From positions 16,008,392 through 16,072,391 of the forward strand of contig NC_067203.1 of NCBI RefSeq assembly GCF_026262505.1: a DNA stretch of 64,000 bases, given 5' to 3'. Within the stretch, counting starts at the first letter, position 1. Each line of letters starts with the position of its first letter. A model generated the notes under the pieces. The model was not told the DNA's origin. It saw nothing but the letters and a program-made list of their open reading frames with translations, and did no database searches. This document shows, one piece after another, positions 1 to 8,893 of the stretch. The stretch is from Trichomonas vaginalis G3 (lineage: Eukaryota > Parabasalia > Trichomonadida > Trichomonadidae). Made by a program: the position numbers and the translations under genes.

Positions 1-1
1 T

Positions 2-829
2 AAAGTCTGGGACCTTGCAACGCTTACAGAAGAGATGGTCTTCACAGGCCACGGTGAAGCTGTCCGTACAGTTGACTGGCATCCCAGCCAGAGCTTAATT
101 TGTTCTGGTGGCAAAGACAACTGCCTCAAATTCTTCGATCCACGCGAAGACAAGCCAATTAACACACTTACAGTCCACCGTAACGTTGTTACACGCGTAC
201 ATTGGAATCCGAACGGAAATCTCCTTGCATCTTGCGGTCGTGACTCAATGGTTTATATTACAGATGTCCGCACCATGTCCCCTATTGCGGAATGCAAAGG
301 ACACGAAAACGACGTTTTCGCTGTTCGTTGGCATCCAATCAGAGAAGATCTTCTTGTTTCAGCCGGTTACAAAGGTGACATTTTATGGTGGACGACTGGA
401 TCCAATGAACCTATTTATTCCAGGATGAAAGGACACAACAAAGCCGTTTTCCAGCTGAAATTCAATCCGATGGGAACAATTTTGGCATCAACAGGAACAG
501 AAGGCGTCGTAAAGTTCTGGGTAAGAAACATGTGTGGTACTGATTTACTCGGTTCGTATTCTGAAGCAAATAAAAAGAGAGATGTCGAGAAAAAGAGAGA
601 TGTTGAAAAAAGTGACATTCCTGGATTACAACGATACAATCCATTGCACGGATTACCTGATGACGTTGAAGAAGACGAGGAATCTGTTGTTCCAACGACA
701 TCAAGGAACTACGTGACACCAAGTCAGTTCCACCAAGTACAGAGTCAGCCGAATTACGATGATGACGAAGATGAAGATGACTACGCCCAAGGTGGTGTCG
801 CTGATGATGACAACAATGACGATGACTGA
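2..829 (+). CDS. WD40 protein, WDR33/Pfs2-type polyadenylation factor (5' end outside window)
   Basis: The frame is open from the window edge, so only the C-terminal 275 residues are seen. There are about five WD40 blades with paired GH...WHP/WNP signatures (GHGEAVRTVDWHP, HRNVVTRVHWNP, GHENDVFAVRWHP, GHNKAVFQLKFNP) and the blade end VKFWVRN. The order and wording match WDR33/Pfs2/FY, the RNA-binding WD40 subunit of the cleavage and polyadenylation complex that reads the poly(A) signal in the nucleus. After the propeller comes a Lys/Glu stretch and a very acidic Asp-rich tail (about residues 205-275). The family match is made by eye; another WD40 protein is possible but less likely. The host is known to use UAAA-type poly(A) signals, so this factor is expected to be present. 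Confidence 0.8.
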   Translation, partial: KVWDLATLTEEMVFTGHGEAVRTVDWHPSQSLICSGGKDNCLKFFDPREDKPINTLTVHRNVVTRVHWNPNGNLLASCGRDSMVYITDVRTMSPIAECKGHENDVFAVRWHPIREDLLVSAGYKGDILWWTTGSNEPIYSRMKGHNKAVFQLKFNPMGTILASTGTEGVVKFWVRNMCGTDLLGSYSEANKKRDVEKKRDVEKSDIPGLQRYNPLHGLPDDVEEDEESVVPTTSRNYVTPSQFHQVQSQPNYDDDEDEDDYAQGGVADDDNNDDD

Positions 830-1203
830 TTTTTATAATTTTCTTTATAGATTTTTTTGTTATTTTTCTTTTTTATATCATTTTATTAAAAAAAATATTA
901 GATTTATTTTTTGAATTTATAATTTTTTTTAATATAATGATGAATAAAAACATCAAACTTGAAGAATCTATTTCAAGCTCAACAACCATGTAATGCAAAT
1001 TGGCTGTGATTCCTACAGAAAATATAATTATTTGATACTCATTTTTAAATAAAAAGATAATCTTTTATTATTAATTATTACAAATCTTTATTCGGTTTTC
1101 ATACTTATTTTAATTATAAACATATAATGTAACTTGCTCAATGCTCGTTTTTATGATTTAACTTCCTTCTTTATGAAAATGCATTTAATTGTGTTGTAAG
1201 GAG
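830..1203. other. AT-rich intergenic spacer
   Basis: This is spacer between the WD40 gene and the first LRR gene. It has poly-T and poly-A runs and TAAA-type sites just after the stop at 829 that could serve for polyadenylation. I see no coding signal in either strand. Confidence 0.6.
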
Positions 1204-1261
1204 TTAATTTTCAGTTGCCAGAAATTTGAATATAAGTCAGATGGGCGTAAGTGTAGCTTAA
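1204..1261. mobile_element. TTAA-flanked MITE relic, copy 1
   Basis: On the minus strand this reads CACTTACGCCCATCTGACTT followed by ATTCAAATTT, a close match to the better preserved element at 23130-23218. TTAA lies at both ends (1204-1207 and 1258-1261). The internal inverted repeat is worn. The right TTAA overlaps the stop codon region of LRR copy 1. Confidence 0.45.
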
Positions 1262-3735
1262 GAAAAGATATTACAAACAATTTTTATTACATAAATAGAG
1301 ATATGAAAGGATAGAGATATGAAAGGATATAGATATGAGGATGAAATTTCGGGATATTGGATATGTTTGCATGAAATCATTAAACCACAATCATCTTGGA
1401 ATGCAATAGAAGGGATCTTACCTTGCTCAATGATGATCTTCTGAGCATTCGATGGAGTTGAGAAAGAACCGCATTTGCGAAGAAGAGTACAGCCATCAAA
1501 AGCTTGGTCGCCGATGGTTTTGATGCTGGATGATGAGAAGAAGACGAGATTGAGATTTTTGCAGTCTTTGAATGCTTGGTAGTCTATAGTCTGGATATTG
1601 TTGCCGTTGAAGAAAACTCTGATAAGCGATGGACTGCCCATGAAAGCACATTGACCAATAGTTCTCATCGTCATAGGAACAATGAAGTTCTTGACTCCAC
1701 TGTAAGGGAGGAAGACAATGAGATTGGTTTGATCGTAGTTGGTGAGTGCGCCGTTCTCAAAACGATATCTTTGATCTGATGGAGGCAATATGATTTCTGT
1801 GAGACTGAAGCATTCGTAGAAGCAACCACCATCAACTCGAGATAGAGTGCATTCACCACTCATGTAGACAGTGGAAAGAGAAGTGCAAGTTTGGAATGCA
1901 AAACCTTTGATGCTTGTGAGTGTCTTAGGAATTGTGAATCCTTTGAGAGATGTGCAACCATCAAATGAATATGGACCGATCACTGAAACACCGATCTTCA
2001 GATTGAGAGTTTCAAGAAATACACAGTACTGACAGAGCTGATGTGGAATAGAAGTGCCAATTGTGAGTTCACTGATTGATGAGCCCATGAAGCACTTGAT
2101 GTCAACTACACAGCCGCTGTTTGCAAGATTCGCTGAACTCAATCCACTGTTGTAGAATGCATACTCACCAATACTCTCGATGGATGATGGAAGTGCGATG
2201 TGTTCAAGATTAATATTATCCTTAAAACAGTAGTTTGGAATGTTTTTTATTTTGTTTCCTTTAAATGTAACATTCTTAAGAGATACACAACTATCGAATG
2301 CATTTATTCCAATAGAGATTAATCCAGGTGGAAAGATAATAGATCTAATAGTAGAAGATTGAAAGGCTTGATTTCCAATAGTTAAGTTGATTTCAGGATC
2401 TTCACTCTGGAATGTAACATCTCGAAGCTTTTTGTTATAGAATGTGAGATCACCAATGCTTTTACAATCGCTTATAATCGAAAGATCATTATTAGTATTT
2501 GAGTCTGTGTATAGAATCAATATTTCTTTATTGTTTTTGTATGTAAGGAAGTTTTCTGAATAAAAAGCTGGACTCAAAGAGGTGATGTTAATTTCACCAG
2601 TATCAGTGAAAGCTCCATCACCAAGTTCTGTCAATGTTTTAGGAAGTGTTATTGACTTAAGTAAACTGCATCCTGAGAAAGCTCCAGCACCTATTGATGC
2701 CAAATTTGAAGGAATGTTGATGCTTGCAAGCCTTTCGCAAGAAGAAAACATTCTATCAGGTATTTTTTTGATATTTTCATTCAATGTTACTGAAGCTAAT
2801 TTTTTACAACCTCCAAATACCCAAGTTCCAATCGATTTAATTTGATCTGTAAATGTAAATTCTGTTATTTGAGTATTATCAAAGCACCAATTATCAAGAG
2901 TTGTCACATTTGATGTTAGAATTATTTTACTTATGTTACCATTTCTGAAAGCAGAATCGCCAATTGTTTTAATGAAGGTGGGAATTTGATACGTTCCAGT
3001 TAGCGCTGAACTTACATAAAATAAATTTGAGAAACCTGATCCAGAAAAAATAGAAGTTCCATCAGTTTTGTAATATGGATTTCTCTCATCAATAGTAATA
3101 CTAATTATGGGACAACCTTCAAGGCATGATCCATCGTGCATTTTTAATTTCGAAGGAATCGTAAAATATTTCAATTTAGAATACGCAAATGTATCCACCC
3201 CAATGTATGTCAAATTAGAGTTTTTGCCAATTGAAATCTCTGAAATCCCTGAATAATGGAATTCGTTGTAATCTTTTCCATCCCAGCCAGGGATAGTTTC
3301 AAGAGAATCTGGAAAATCAATTCTTTTGAGTGATAAAGTTCGATGGAAGCAGCCTGTTCCAAGAGATGTAATACAAGGTGGCATTATTATCGATGTTAAT
3401 TTTGTACAGTTATAAAATGCTCTATTGCTTATTTTCAATAATTTTGTACACTCGCCCATATCTACGGTAACTAATGATGATTCTTGAAAACATCCATAAC
3501 AAAGTGATGTCAAAAGACTCCCTTTGCCAAATATAATAGATGTTATAGTATTTCTGCATAAGTAGAATGGACTTAATTCAACTCTTGCACCGCCTTGGAT
3601 CGTAGTACACTCAGAGAGAATTGTATATTCTCCACTGAGTTCTTTTGGAGCAGATTTAAGAACTGTTTTATCATCTGAGTAAGCAACACCTCTTTTATCA
3701 TTATATGCAAGTAAAAATAAGAGAAGATTACTCAG
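1258..3735 (-). CDS. BspA-like leucine-rich repeat surface protein, copy 1 (no ATG at expected start)
   Basis: From the first ATG (3513) the protein has 751 residues. It is built almost wholly of Treponema-type LRR units of about 23 residues (LTSI.IP..ITSIG..AF..C..L), the BspA family that trichomonads use as abundant surface proteins thought to act in adhesion. The same frame extends 74 codons upstream to a CTG at 3735 and encodes a hydrophobic signal-peptide-like start (SNLLLFLLAYND), but no ATG is present before an in-frame stop. The C-terminus (SFHISIYVIKIVCNIF) is unlike that of copy 2 because a 16-bp tandem duplication near 1300 changes frame. There is no transmembrane anchor and cytoplasmic tail of the usual kind, so it is either decayed or secreted. 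It lies in tandem with copy 2, in the same orientation. Confidence 0.8.
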   Translation of the reverse strand: MSNLLLFLLAYNDKRGVAYSDDKTVLKSAPKELSGEYTILSECTTIQGGARVELSPFYLCRNTITSIIFGKGSLLTSLCYGCFQESSLVTVDMGECTKLLKISNRAFYNCTKLTSIIMPPCITSLGTGCFHRTLSLKRIDFPDSLETIPGWDGKDYNEFHYSGISEISIGKNSNLTYIGVDTFAYSKLKYFTIPSKLKMHDGSCLEGCPIISITIDERNPYYKTDGTSIFSGSGFSNLFYVSSALTGTYQIPTFIKTIGDSAFRNGNISKIILTSNVTTLDNWCFDNTQITEFTFTDQIKSIGTWVFGGCKKLASVTLNENIKKIPDRMFSSCERLASINIPSNLASIGAGAFSGCSLLKSITLPKTLTELGDGAFTDTGEINITSLSPAFYSENFLTYKNNKEILILYTDSNTNNDLSIISDCKSIGDLTFYNKKLRDVTFQSEDPEINLTIGNQAFQSSTIRSIIFPPGLISIGINAFDSCVSLKNVTFKGNKIKNIPNYCFKDNINLEHIALPSSIESIGEYAFYNSGLSSANLANSGCVVDIKCFMGSSISELTIGTSIPHQLCQYCVFLETLNLKIGVSVIGPYSFDGCTSLKGFTIPKTLTSIKGFAFQTCTSLSTVYMSGECTLSRVDGGCFYECFSLTEIILPPSDQRYRFENGALTNYDQTNLIVFLPYSGVKNFIVPMTMRTIGQCAFMGSPSLIRVFFNGNNIQTIDYQAFKDCKNLNLVFFSSSSIKTIGDQAFDGCTLLRKCGSFSTPSNAQKIIIEQGKIPSIAFQDDCGLMISCKHIQYPEISSSYLYPFISLSFHISIYVIKIVCNIFS

Positions 3736-4165
3736 AAATTAAGATGTTCAACCACATAAAAATAACCTTAAAATATGATCCGAACAAAACATAAGATTTT
3801 TCTTAAATTATTGCATATTTTATTTATATTTTAGAATATTTATATGAGAAAATACCTGCACAATATGATTTCAAACTAAAAAAAGAATTCTCACCCGACA
3901 AGTAATAGAAATTTTTGTAGCATACGATTATTTTCCATTGAAAATTTGTCACTAAAAAATAAAAAAATAACATTTATTCTTAATTTCATGTATGAACGAG
4001 GTAAGAAATGTCTTTGAAATTGACATCCTATTCGTGGCTAAAGTTTTATGAACTTTGAAGCCTAAATTGATATGGAAATTTTTGGAAGATCAATGAATAT
4101 GTGAATAAAAGGTGCATAACATTGGACATTAAGATGGCATGATATGAGAATGGAAATTGAATATA
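3736..4165. other. Upstream region of LRR copy 1, AT-rich
   Basis: This holds the 5' flank of the LRR gene. The part next to the gene resembles the flank of copy 2 (shared ATGATCCGAA about 40 bp out), so the duplication included it. There is no clear TCA initiator close to the reading frame and no other gene. Confidence 0.5.
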
Positions 4166-5469
4166 TAGGGTGTCCAAAGGTGTGTTTAGCACAAACCTGA
4201 ATACTGCGAATAGAAATAAACAAGTTACATATATATAAAGTTTATTTAAATATAATCACCATTGGATTCAATCACGCGTTCGCAGCGATCGATCCAGGCT
4301 TGAAAGACACGCTTTAAATCATCATGAGAAAATTGCTCAAATTGCTCTCTTACAAAATTTTCAAGATCATCTGGACTCGCGAATTCGCGTCCTTCAGCTC
4401 TCTTTTTTAGCGTGCCGAATAAATAAAAGTCAGAGGGTGCAATATCAGGTGAATAAATTGGGTTTGGAACAACTTTGACATTGTTTTCCACCAAGTAATT
4501 CATTACCTTATGACTTTTGTGAACTCTTGAATTATCAAAATGAATTGCAAACTTTTGTTTTTGTTGTTTGGATTTCTCAAACTCATCAGAATTGATAATT
4601 TGAGTAAGAACATTGTCAATTAGATACTGAGCATTCATCGTATTAGGTTTTTGAAGAATATCAATTGCGATGATGCCATTCACGCCCCAAAAAACCGACA
4701 ACATCATCATTGGTGTGTCAATTTTTTTCTTCGGGAATGTTTGCGGATTTTCATCCTTCGGGATCCACATGATTTTGGCTTCTGTTGCATATTGAAACCA
4801 AGACTCGTCCCCTGTTGCTAAAAAGCGAAACTTCTTGGATTGATACGCACCCAATATAGAGAGGAGCTCTTTCGAAGATTGGACTCTAGATTTTTTTTGA
4901 ACTGAATTAAGGTTGTGCGGAACCCAACGTGTATACGCTAGTTTGTAGTTCAAATAATTGTGCAGATAATAACTGACTGTTGTACGTGGTATCTTTGTCA
5001 TCTCCTCTATCCTTCTGAGTGATGCTCTTGGGTCTTCATCTAGCGCTTGAAGAATTGCTTTGATTTTTCTTTGATCCGGCGATTTTTTGTCAATTTTTAT
5101 GATGGGCGCCTTTTTGTTCATGAAGTGATACATCCTAACATGATACGTTACAGTGGAATAGCTAGGAGCATCCATACCGACGCATTTTACCAATGTCTCG
5201 TAGATTTTTTTACAGTCTTTGCATTTTTTTGCAAGAGCGAGGATGTTTTCTTTATGATTCATTAAAAAAATGAAAAAAATCCCGCCAAAATTTCCTGCGA
5301 AACCGCCGCTTGTCTCAAAATTCATTTTATATCCCGGCATGGCGCCAAAATACAACATACTCATCATATACATATATTCATATTTTTTATTATATATTTA
5401 TAATCAGCATATATCTCCTTTAATAGTCTCATATAGAGCGCTGTGCTAAACGCACCTTTGGACACCCTA
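4166..5469 (-). mobile_element. mariner transposon (Tvmar1 type), copy 1
   Basis: The 1304-bp element begins TAGGGTGTCCAAAGGTG and ends with the inverted form CACCTTTGGACACCCTA. It is flanked by the TA target duplication (4164-4165 and 5470-5471). It holds one full transposase ORF. The target is recognisable: a near-duplicate of the flanks without the insertion lies at about 5625-5660, and removing the element plus one TA gives that sequence. The length and protein match what I recall of Tvmar1. It is nearly identical to the copy at 12090-13393, so it looks recently active. Confidence 0.93.
4246..5373 (-). CDS. mariner transposase (copy 1)
   Basis: The ORF has 375 codons. The start may be internal at the later Met beginning MNHKEN, as the leader is unusual. 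An N-terminal paired-type HTH region (about residues 38-150, with SLRRIEEMTKIPRTTVSYYL) is followed by the D34D catalytic core: TGDESWFQYA (first Asp), HFDNSRVH (second Asp) and YSPDIAPSDFYLF (third Asp). There are exactly 34 residues between the second and third Asp, as in mariner. The enzyme cuts and pastes at TA sites. It looks intact and differs from copy 2 at only two residues (Ala for Thr near 46, Ala for Val before TGDES). Confidence 0.95.
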   Translation of the reverse strand: MYMMSMLYFGAMPGYKMNFETSGGFAGNFGGIFFIFLMNHKENILALAKKCKDCKKIYETLVKCVGMDAPSYSTVTYHVRMYHFMNKKAPIIKIDKKSPDQRKIKAILQALDEDPRASLRRIEEMTKIPRTTVSYYLHNYLNYKLAYTRWVPHNLNSVQKKSRVQSSKELLSILGAYQSKKFRFLATGDESWFQYATEAKIMWIPKDENPQTFPKKKIDTPMMMLSVFWGVNGIIAIDILQKPNTMNAQYLIDNVLTQIINSDEFEKSKQQKQKFAIHFDNSRVHKSHKVMNYLVENNVKVVPNPIYSPDIAPSDFYLFGTLKKRAEGREFASPDDLENFVREQFEQFSHDDLKRVFQAWIDRCERVIESNGDYI

Positions 5470-5621
5470 TATTATTTATGAAGCAGTTGCCATTCATACA
5501 TTGTGAATAAACTTTACTGTTATTATTAATACAATATTCAAATCTCGTTGAACTTTGAATATTATGGAAATATCATAATATAGAATAAATAGGAATTAAA
5601 TATGACTTATTCATGTGTTTA

Positions 5622-5662
5622 TTGAATATATTATTTATGAAGCTGTTGCCATAGTTACATTG
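5622..5662. repeat. Empty-site duplicate of the mariner copy 1 target
   Basis: The stretch ATTGAATATATTATTTATG followed by AAGCTGTTGCC repeats the sequence on the two sides of mariner copy 1. It shows what the target looked like before insertion. Confidence 0.6.
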
Positions 5663-5745
5663 AGGAAAAAGGAAGACATTGTAAAGATATTATTTATGAA
5701 ATTTTATTCAATAGAACAACATTTGATGGATCCATCAAATTGATC

Positions 5746-6015
5746 TCATGGATTGGTTTCATTTACTATTGGTGTTGATGAGAATAGTGGATTATCATTT
5801 GTTGCAAATTCTTCAATGGTGAAATTGTTGTTGCGAGAGATACTAGTTTCAAACTCTTGAATATCGGAATCTTCACTTCCAGAATAATTGTTTTGAGTTG
5901 TTCAAGAATTGAAGAAACAACTAATAGAGCAACAAGAATAAGAGCTACTATAACAATAATAATTTTACCACCTTTATTTGATTTGTTTGAACTAATACTA
6001 TCGTTATTTTCAATA
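5746..6015 (-). pseudogene. Transmembrane segment and cytoplasmic tail fragment of a surface protein
   Basis: Minus-strand translation gives a hydrophobic stretch (KIIIVIVALILVALLVV) and, after one frameshift, a tail with SGSEDSDIQEFE, NNNFTIEEF and NDNPLFSSTP, then a stop. This closely matches the last ~110 residues of the Ig-like receptor encoded at 8894-12089. It lacks any ectodomain of its own. It sits about 120 bp downstream of LRR copy 2 in the same orientation, so it is probably the lost anchor of that LRR gene, or a captured tail exon-like module. NPLF resembles an NPxF/Y endocytosis motif. Confidence 0.75.
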
Positions 6016-6017
6016 AT

Positions 6018-6078
6018 GTTTCAGTACTTTGTTAGAAAATTGAATTATAGTCGGATGAGCGTAAATGTACCATTAAGG
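6018..6078. mobile_element. TTAA-type MITE relic, copy 2
   Basis: The minus strand reads TTAATGGTACATTTACGCTC and then ATTCAATTTT, a diverged match to the elements at 1204-1261 and 23130-23218. It occupies the same place relative to LRR copy 2 as the first relic does to copy 1, so it was part of the duplicated segment. Confidence 0.4.
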
Positions 6079-6131
6079 GAAAAAATGATCTTATTTTATT
6101 TATATTGAAAAGATATTACAAACAATTTTTA

Positions 6132-8564
6132 TTACATAAATAGAGATATGAAAGGATATAGATATGAGGATGAAATTTCGGGATATTGGATATGTTTGCA
6201 TGAAATCATTAAACCACAATCATCTTGGAATGCAATAGAAGGGATCTTACCTTGCTCAATGATGATCTTCTGAGCATTCGATGGAGTTGAGAAAGAACCG
6301 CATTTGCGAAGAAGAGTACAGCCATCAAAAGCTTGGTCGCCGATGGTTTTGATGCTGGATGATGAGAAGAAGACGAGATTGAGATTTTTGCAGTCTTTGA
6401 ATGCTTGGTAGTCTATAGTCTGGATATTGTTGCCGTTGAAGAAAACTCTGATAAGCGATGGACTGCCCATGAAAGCACATTGACCAATAGTTCTCATCGT
6501 CATAGGAACAATGAAGTTCTTGACTCCACTGTAAGGGAGGAAGACAATGAGATTGGTTTGATCGTAGTTGGTGAGTGCGCCGTTCTCAAAACGATATCTT
6601 TGATCTGATGGAGGCAATATGATTTCTGTGAGACTGAAGCATTCGTAGAAGCAACCACCATCAACTCGAGATAGAGTGCATTCACCACTCATGTAGACAG
6701 TGGAAAGAGAAGTGCAAGTTTGGAATGCAAAACCTTTGATGCTTGTGAGTGTCTTAGGAATTGTGAATCCTTTGAGAGATGTGCAACCATCAAATGCATA
6801 TGGTCCGATCACTGAAACACCGATCTTCAGATTGAGAGTTTTAAGAGATACACAGTACTGACAGAGCTGTTGTGGAATAGAAGTGCCAATTGTGAGTTCA
6901 CTGATTGATGAACCCATGAAGCACTTGATGTCAACTACACAGCCACTGTTTGCAAGATTCGCTGAACTCAATCCACTGTTGTAGAATGCATACTCACCAA
7001 TACTCTCGATGGATGATGGAAGTGTGATGTGTTCAAGATTTTTGTTGTTATTAAAGCAGTAGTTTGGAATGGATTTTATTTTGTTTCCTTTGAATGTAGC
7101 ATTCTTCAGAGACCCACAACCATCGAATGCATTTATTCCAATAGAGATTAATCCAGGTGGGAAAATAATTGATCTAATTGTAGAAGATTTAAAGGCTTGA
7201 TTTCCAATAGTTAAGTTGATTTCAGGATCTTCACTCTGGAATGTAACATCTCGAAGCTTTTTGTTATAGAATGTGAGAGAACTAATGCTTTTGCAATCAC
7301 TTATAATCGAAAGATCATTATTAGTATTTGAGCCTGTGTATAAAATCAGTGTTTCTTTATTGTTTTTGTATGTGAGGAAGTTTTCTGAATAAAAATATGG
7401 ACTCAAAGAAGTAATATTAATTTCACCAGTATTACTGAATGCTCCATCACCAAGTTCTGTCAATGTTTTCGGAAGTGTTATTGATTTAAGTGAACTGCAT
7501 CCATAGAAAGCTCCAGCATCTATTGATATCAAATTTGAAGGAATGTTGATGCTTGCAAGCCTTTCGCAAGAAGAAAACATTCTATCAGGTATTTTTTTGA
7601 TATTTTCATTCAATGTTACTGAAGCTAATTTTTGACAACCTCCAAATACCCAAGTACCAATCGATTTAATTTGATCTGTAAATGTAAATTCTGTTATTTG
7701 AGTATTAGCAAAACACCAACTATCAAGAGTTGTCACATTTGATGTTAGAATTATTTTACCTATGTTACCATTTCTGAAAGCAGAAGCACCAATTGTTTTA
7801 ATGAAGGTGGGAATTTGATATGTTCCAGTTAGCGCTGAACTTACATAAAATAAATTTGAGAAACCTGATCCAGAAAAAATAGAAGTTCCATCAGTTTTGT
7901 AATATGGATTTCTCTCATCAATGGTAATACTAATTATGGGACAACCTTCGAGGCATGATCCATCGTGCATTTTTAATTTCGAAGAGATCGTAAAATATTT
8001 CAATTTAGAATATGTAAATGCATCTTCCCCAATATATGTCAAATTAGAGTTTTCACCAATTGAAATTTCTGTAATTCCTGATAAGTGGAATTCGTTGTAA
8101 TCTTTTCCATCCCAACCAGGGATAGTTTCAAGAGAATCTGGAAAATCAATTCTTTTGAGTGATAAAGTTCGATGGAAGCAGCCTGTTCCAAGAGTTGTGA
8201 TACAAGGTGGCATTATTATCGATGTTAATTTTGTACAGTTATAAAATGCTCTATTGCTTATTTTTAATAATTTTGTACACTCGCCCATATCTACAGTAAC
8301 TAATGATGATTCTTGAAAGCATCCATAACAAAGTGATGTCAAAAGACTCCCTTTGCCAAATATAATAGATGTTATAGTATTTCTGCATAAGTAGAATGGA
8401 CTTAATTCAACTCTTGCACCGCCTTGGATCGTAGTACACTCAGAGAGAATTGTATATTCTCCACTGAGTTCTTTTGGAGCAGATTTAAGAACTGTTTTAT
8501 CATCTGAGTAAGCAACACCTCTTTTATCATTATATGCAAGTAAAAATAAGAGGAGATTACTCAG
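6132..8564 (-). CDS. BspA-like leucine-rich repeat surface protein, copy 2 (no ATG at expected start)
   Basis: The protein is 736 residues from the ATG at 8342, and 810 if read from the CTG at 8564, which precedes the same signal-peptide-like sequence as in copy 1. It has the same train of TpLRR units. The last ~240 residues, and about 630 bp of DNA (roughly 6165-6797 against 1336-1967), are identical to copy 1 by eye, while the N-terminal half differs at many positions. It ends abruptly (YPFISLFM) without a membrane anchor; an orphan anchor and tail lie just downstream at 5746-6015. BspA-like proteins are surface adhesin candidates in trichomonads. Absence of ATG in both twins suggests a silenced ancestor or a non-AUG start; I cannot tell which. 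Confidence 0.8.
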   Translation of the reverse strand: MSNLLLFLLAYNDKRGVAYSDDKTVLKSAPKELSGEYTILSECTTIQGGARVELSPFYLCRNTITSIIFGKGSLLTSLCYGCFQESSLVTVDMGECTKLLKISNRAFYNCTKLTSIIMPPCITTLGTGCFHRTLSLKRIDFPDSLETIPGWDGKDYNEFHLSGITEISIGENSNLTYIGEDAFTYSKLKYFTISSKLKMHDGSCLEGCPIISITIDERNPYYKTDGTSIFSGSGFSNLFYVSSALTGTYQIPTFIKTIGASAFRNGNIGKIILTSNVTTLDSWCFANTQITEFTFTDQIKSIGTWVFGGCQKLASVTLNENIKKIPDRMFSSCERLASINIPSNLISIDAGAFYGCSSLKSITLPKTLTELGDGAFSNTGEINITSLSPYFYSENFLTYKNNKETLILYTGSNTNNDLSIISDCKSISSLTFYNKKLRDVTFQSEDPEINLTIGNQAFKSSTIRSIIFPPGLISIGINAFDGCGSLKNATFKGNKIKSIPNYCFNNNKNLEHITLPSSIESIGEYAFYNSGLSSANLANSGCVVDIKCFMGSSISELTIGTSIPQQLCQYCVSLKTLNLKIGVSVIGPYAFDGCTSLKGFTIPKTLTSIKGFAFQTCTSLSTVYMSGECTLSRVDGGCFYECFSLTEIILPPSDQRYRFENGALTNYDQTNLIVFLPYSGVKNFIVPMTMRTIGQCAFMGSPSLIRVFFNGNNIQTIDYQAFKDCKNLNLVFFSSSSIKTIGDQAFDGCTLLRKCGSFSTPSNAQKIIIEQGKIPSIAFQDDCGLMISCKHIQYPEISSSYLYPFISLFM

Positions 8565-8893
8565 AAATTAAGATTTTCTACATCATTGAAAAAAATTAAC
8601 ATTAAACCATGATCCGAATAAATGCACGATATTACACATTTTCGTATCAATCAAAATGAAAATTGGAATTTGAGACAAATAAACAGTAAAAGCAGTTTTT
8701 GTACTTACTATAGAAGAAAAAGTAAGACATTCCTAAGAAAACCTTAAATTAACATATTTTATCTGAGATTTTATTCATTAAAAGTCTTTTATAACAGCTT
8801 GTGATGTTTTAAGAGCAAAAATTGAAATTTTCTTCTGCAGAGATGAATCATTATATATTGAACTCGTAGATTTACCACATTCTTTTATTTTTT
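8565..8893. other. AT-rich spacer upstream of LRR copy 2
   Basis: The first ~60 bp next to LRR copy 2 are related to the flank of copy 1. The rest is AT-rich with no coding signal. Confidence 0.5.

Noticed and set aside
1576-1859. Antisense ORFs inside the LRR twins (also at 6405-6688)
   Set aside because: Shadow frames of the LRR genes, duplicated only because the genes are.
3514-3740. Intron hiding the missing LRR start
   Set aside because: No GTAYGT donor or ACTAACACACAG acceptor/branch motif typical of trichomonad introns is seen near the 5' end.
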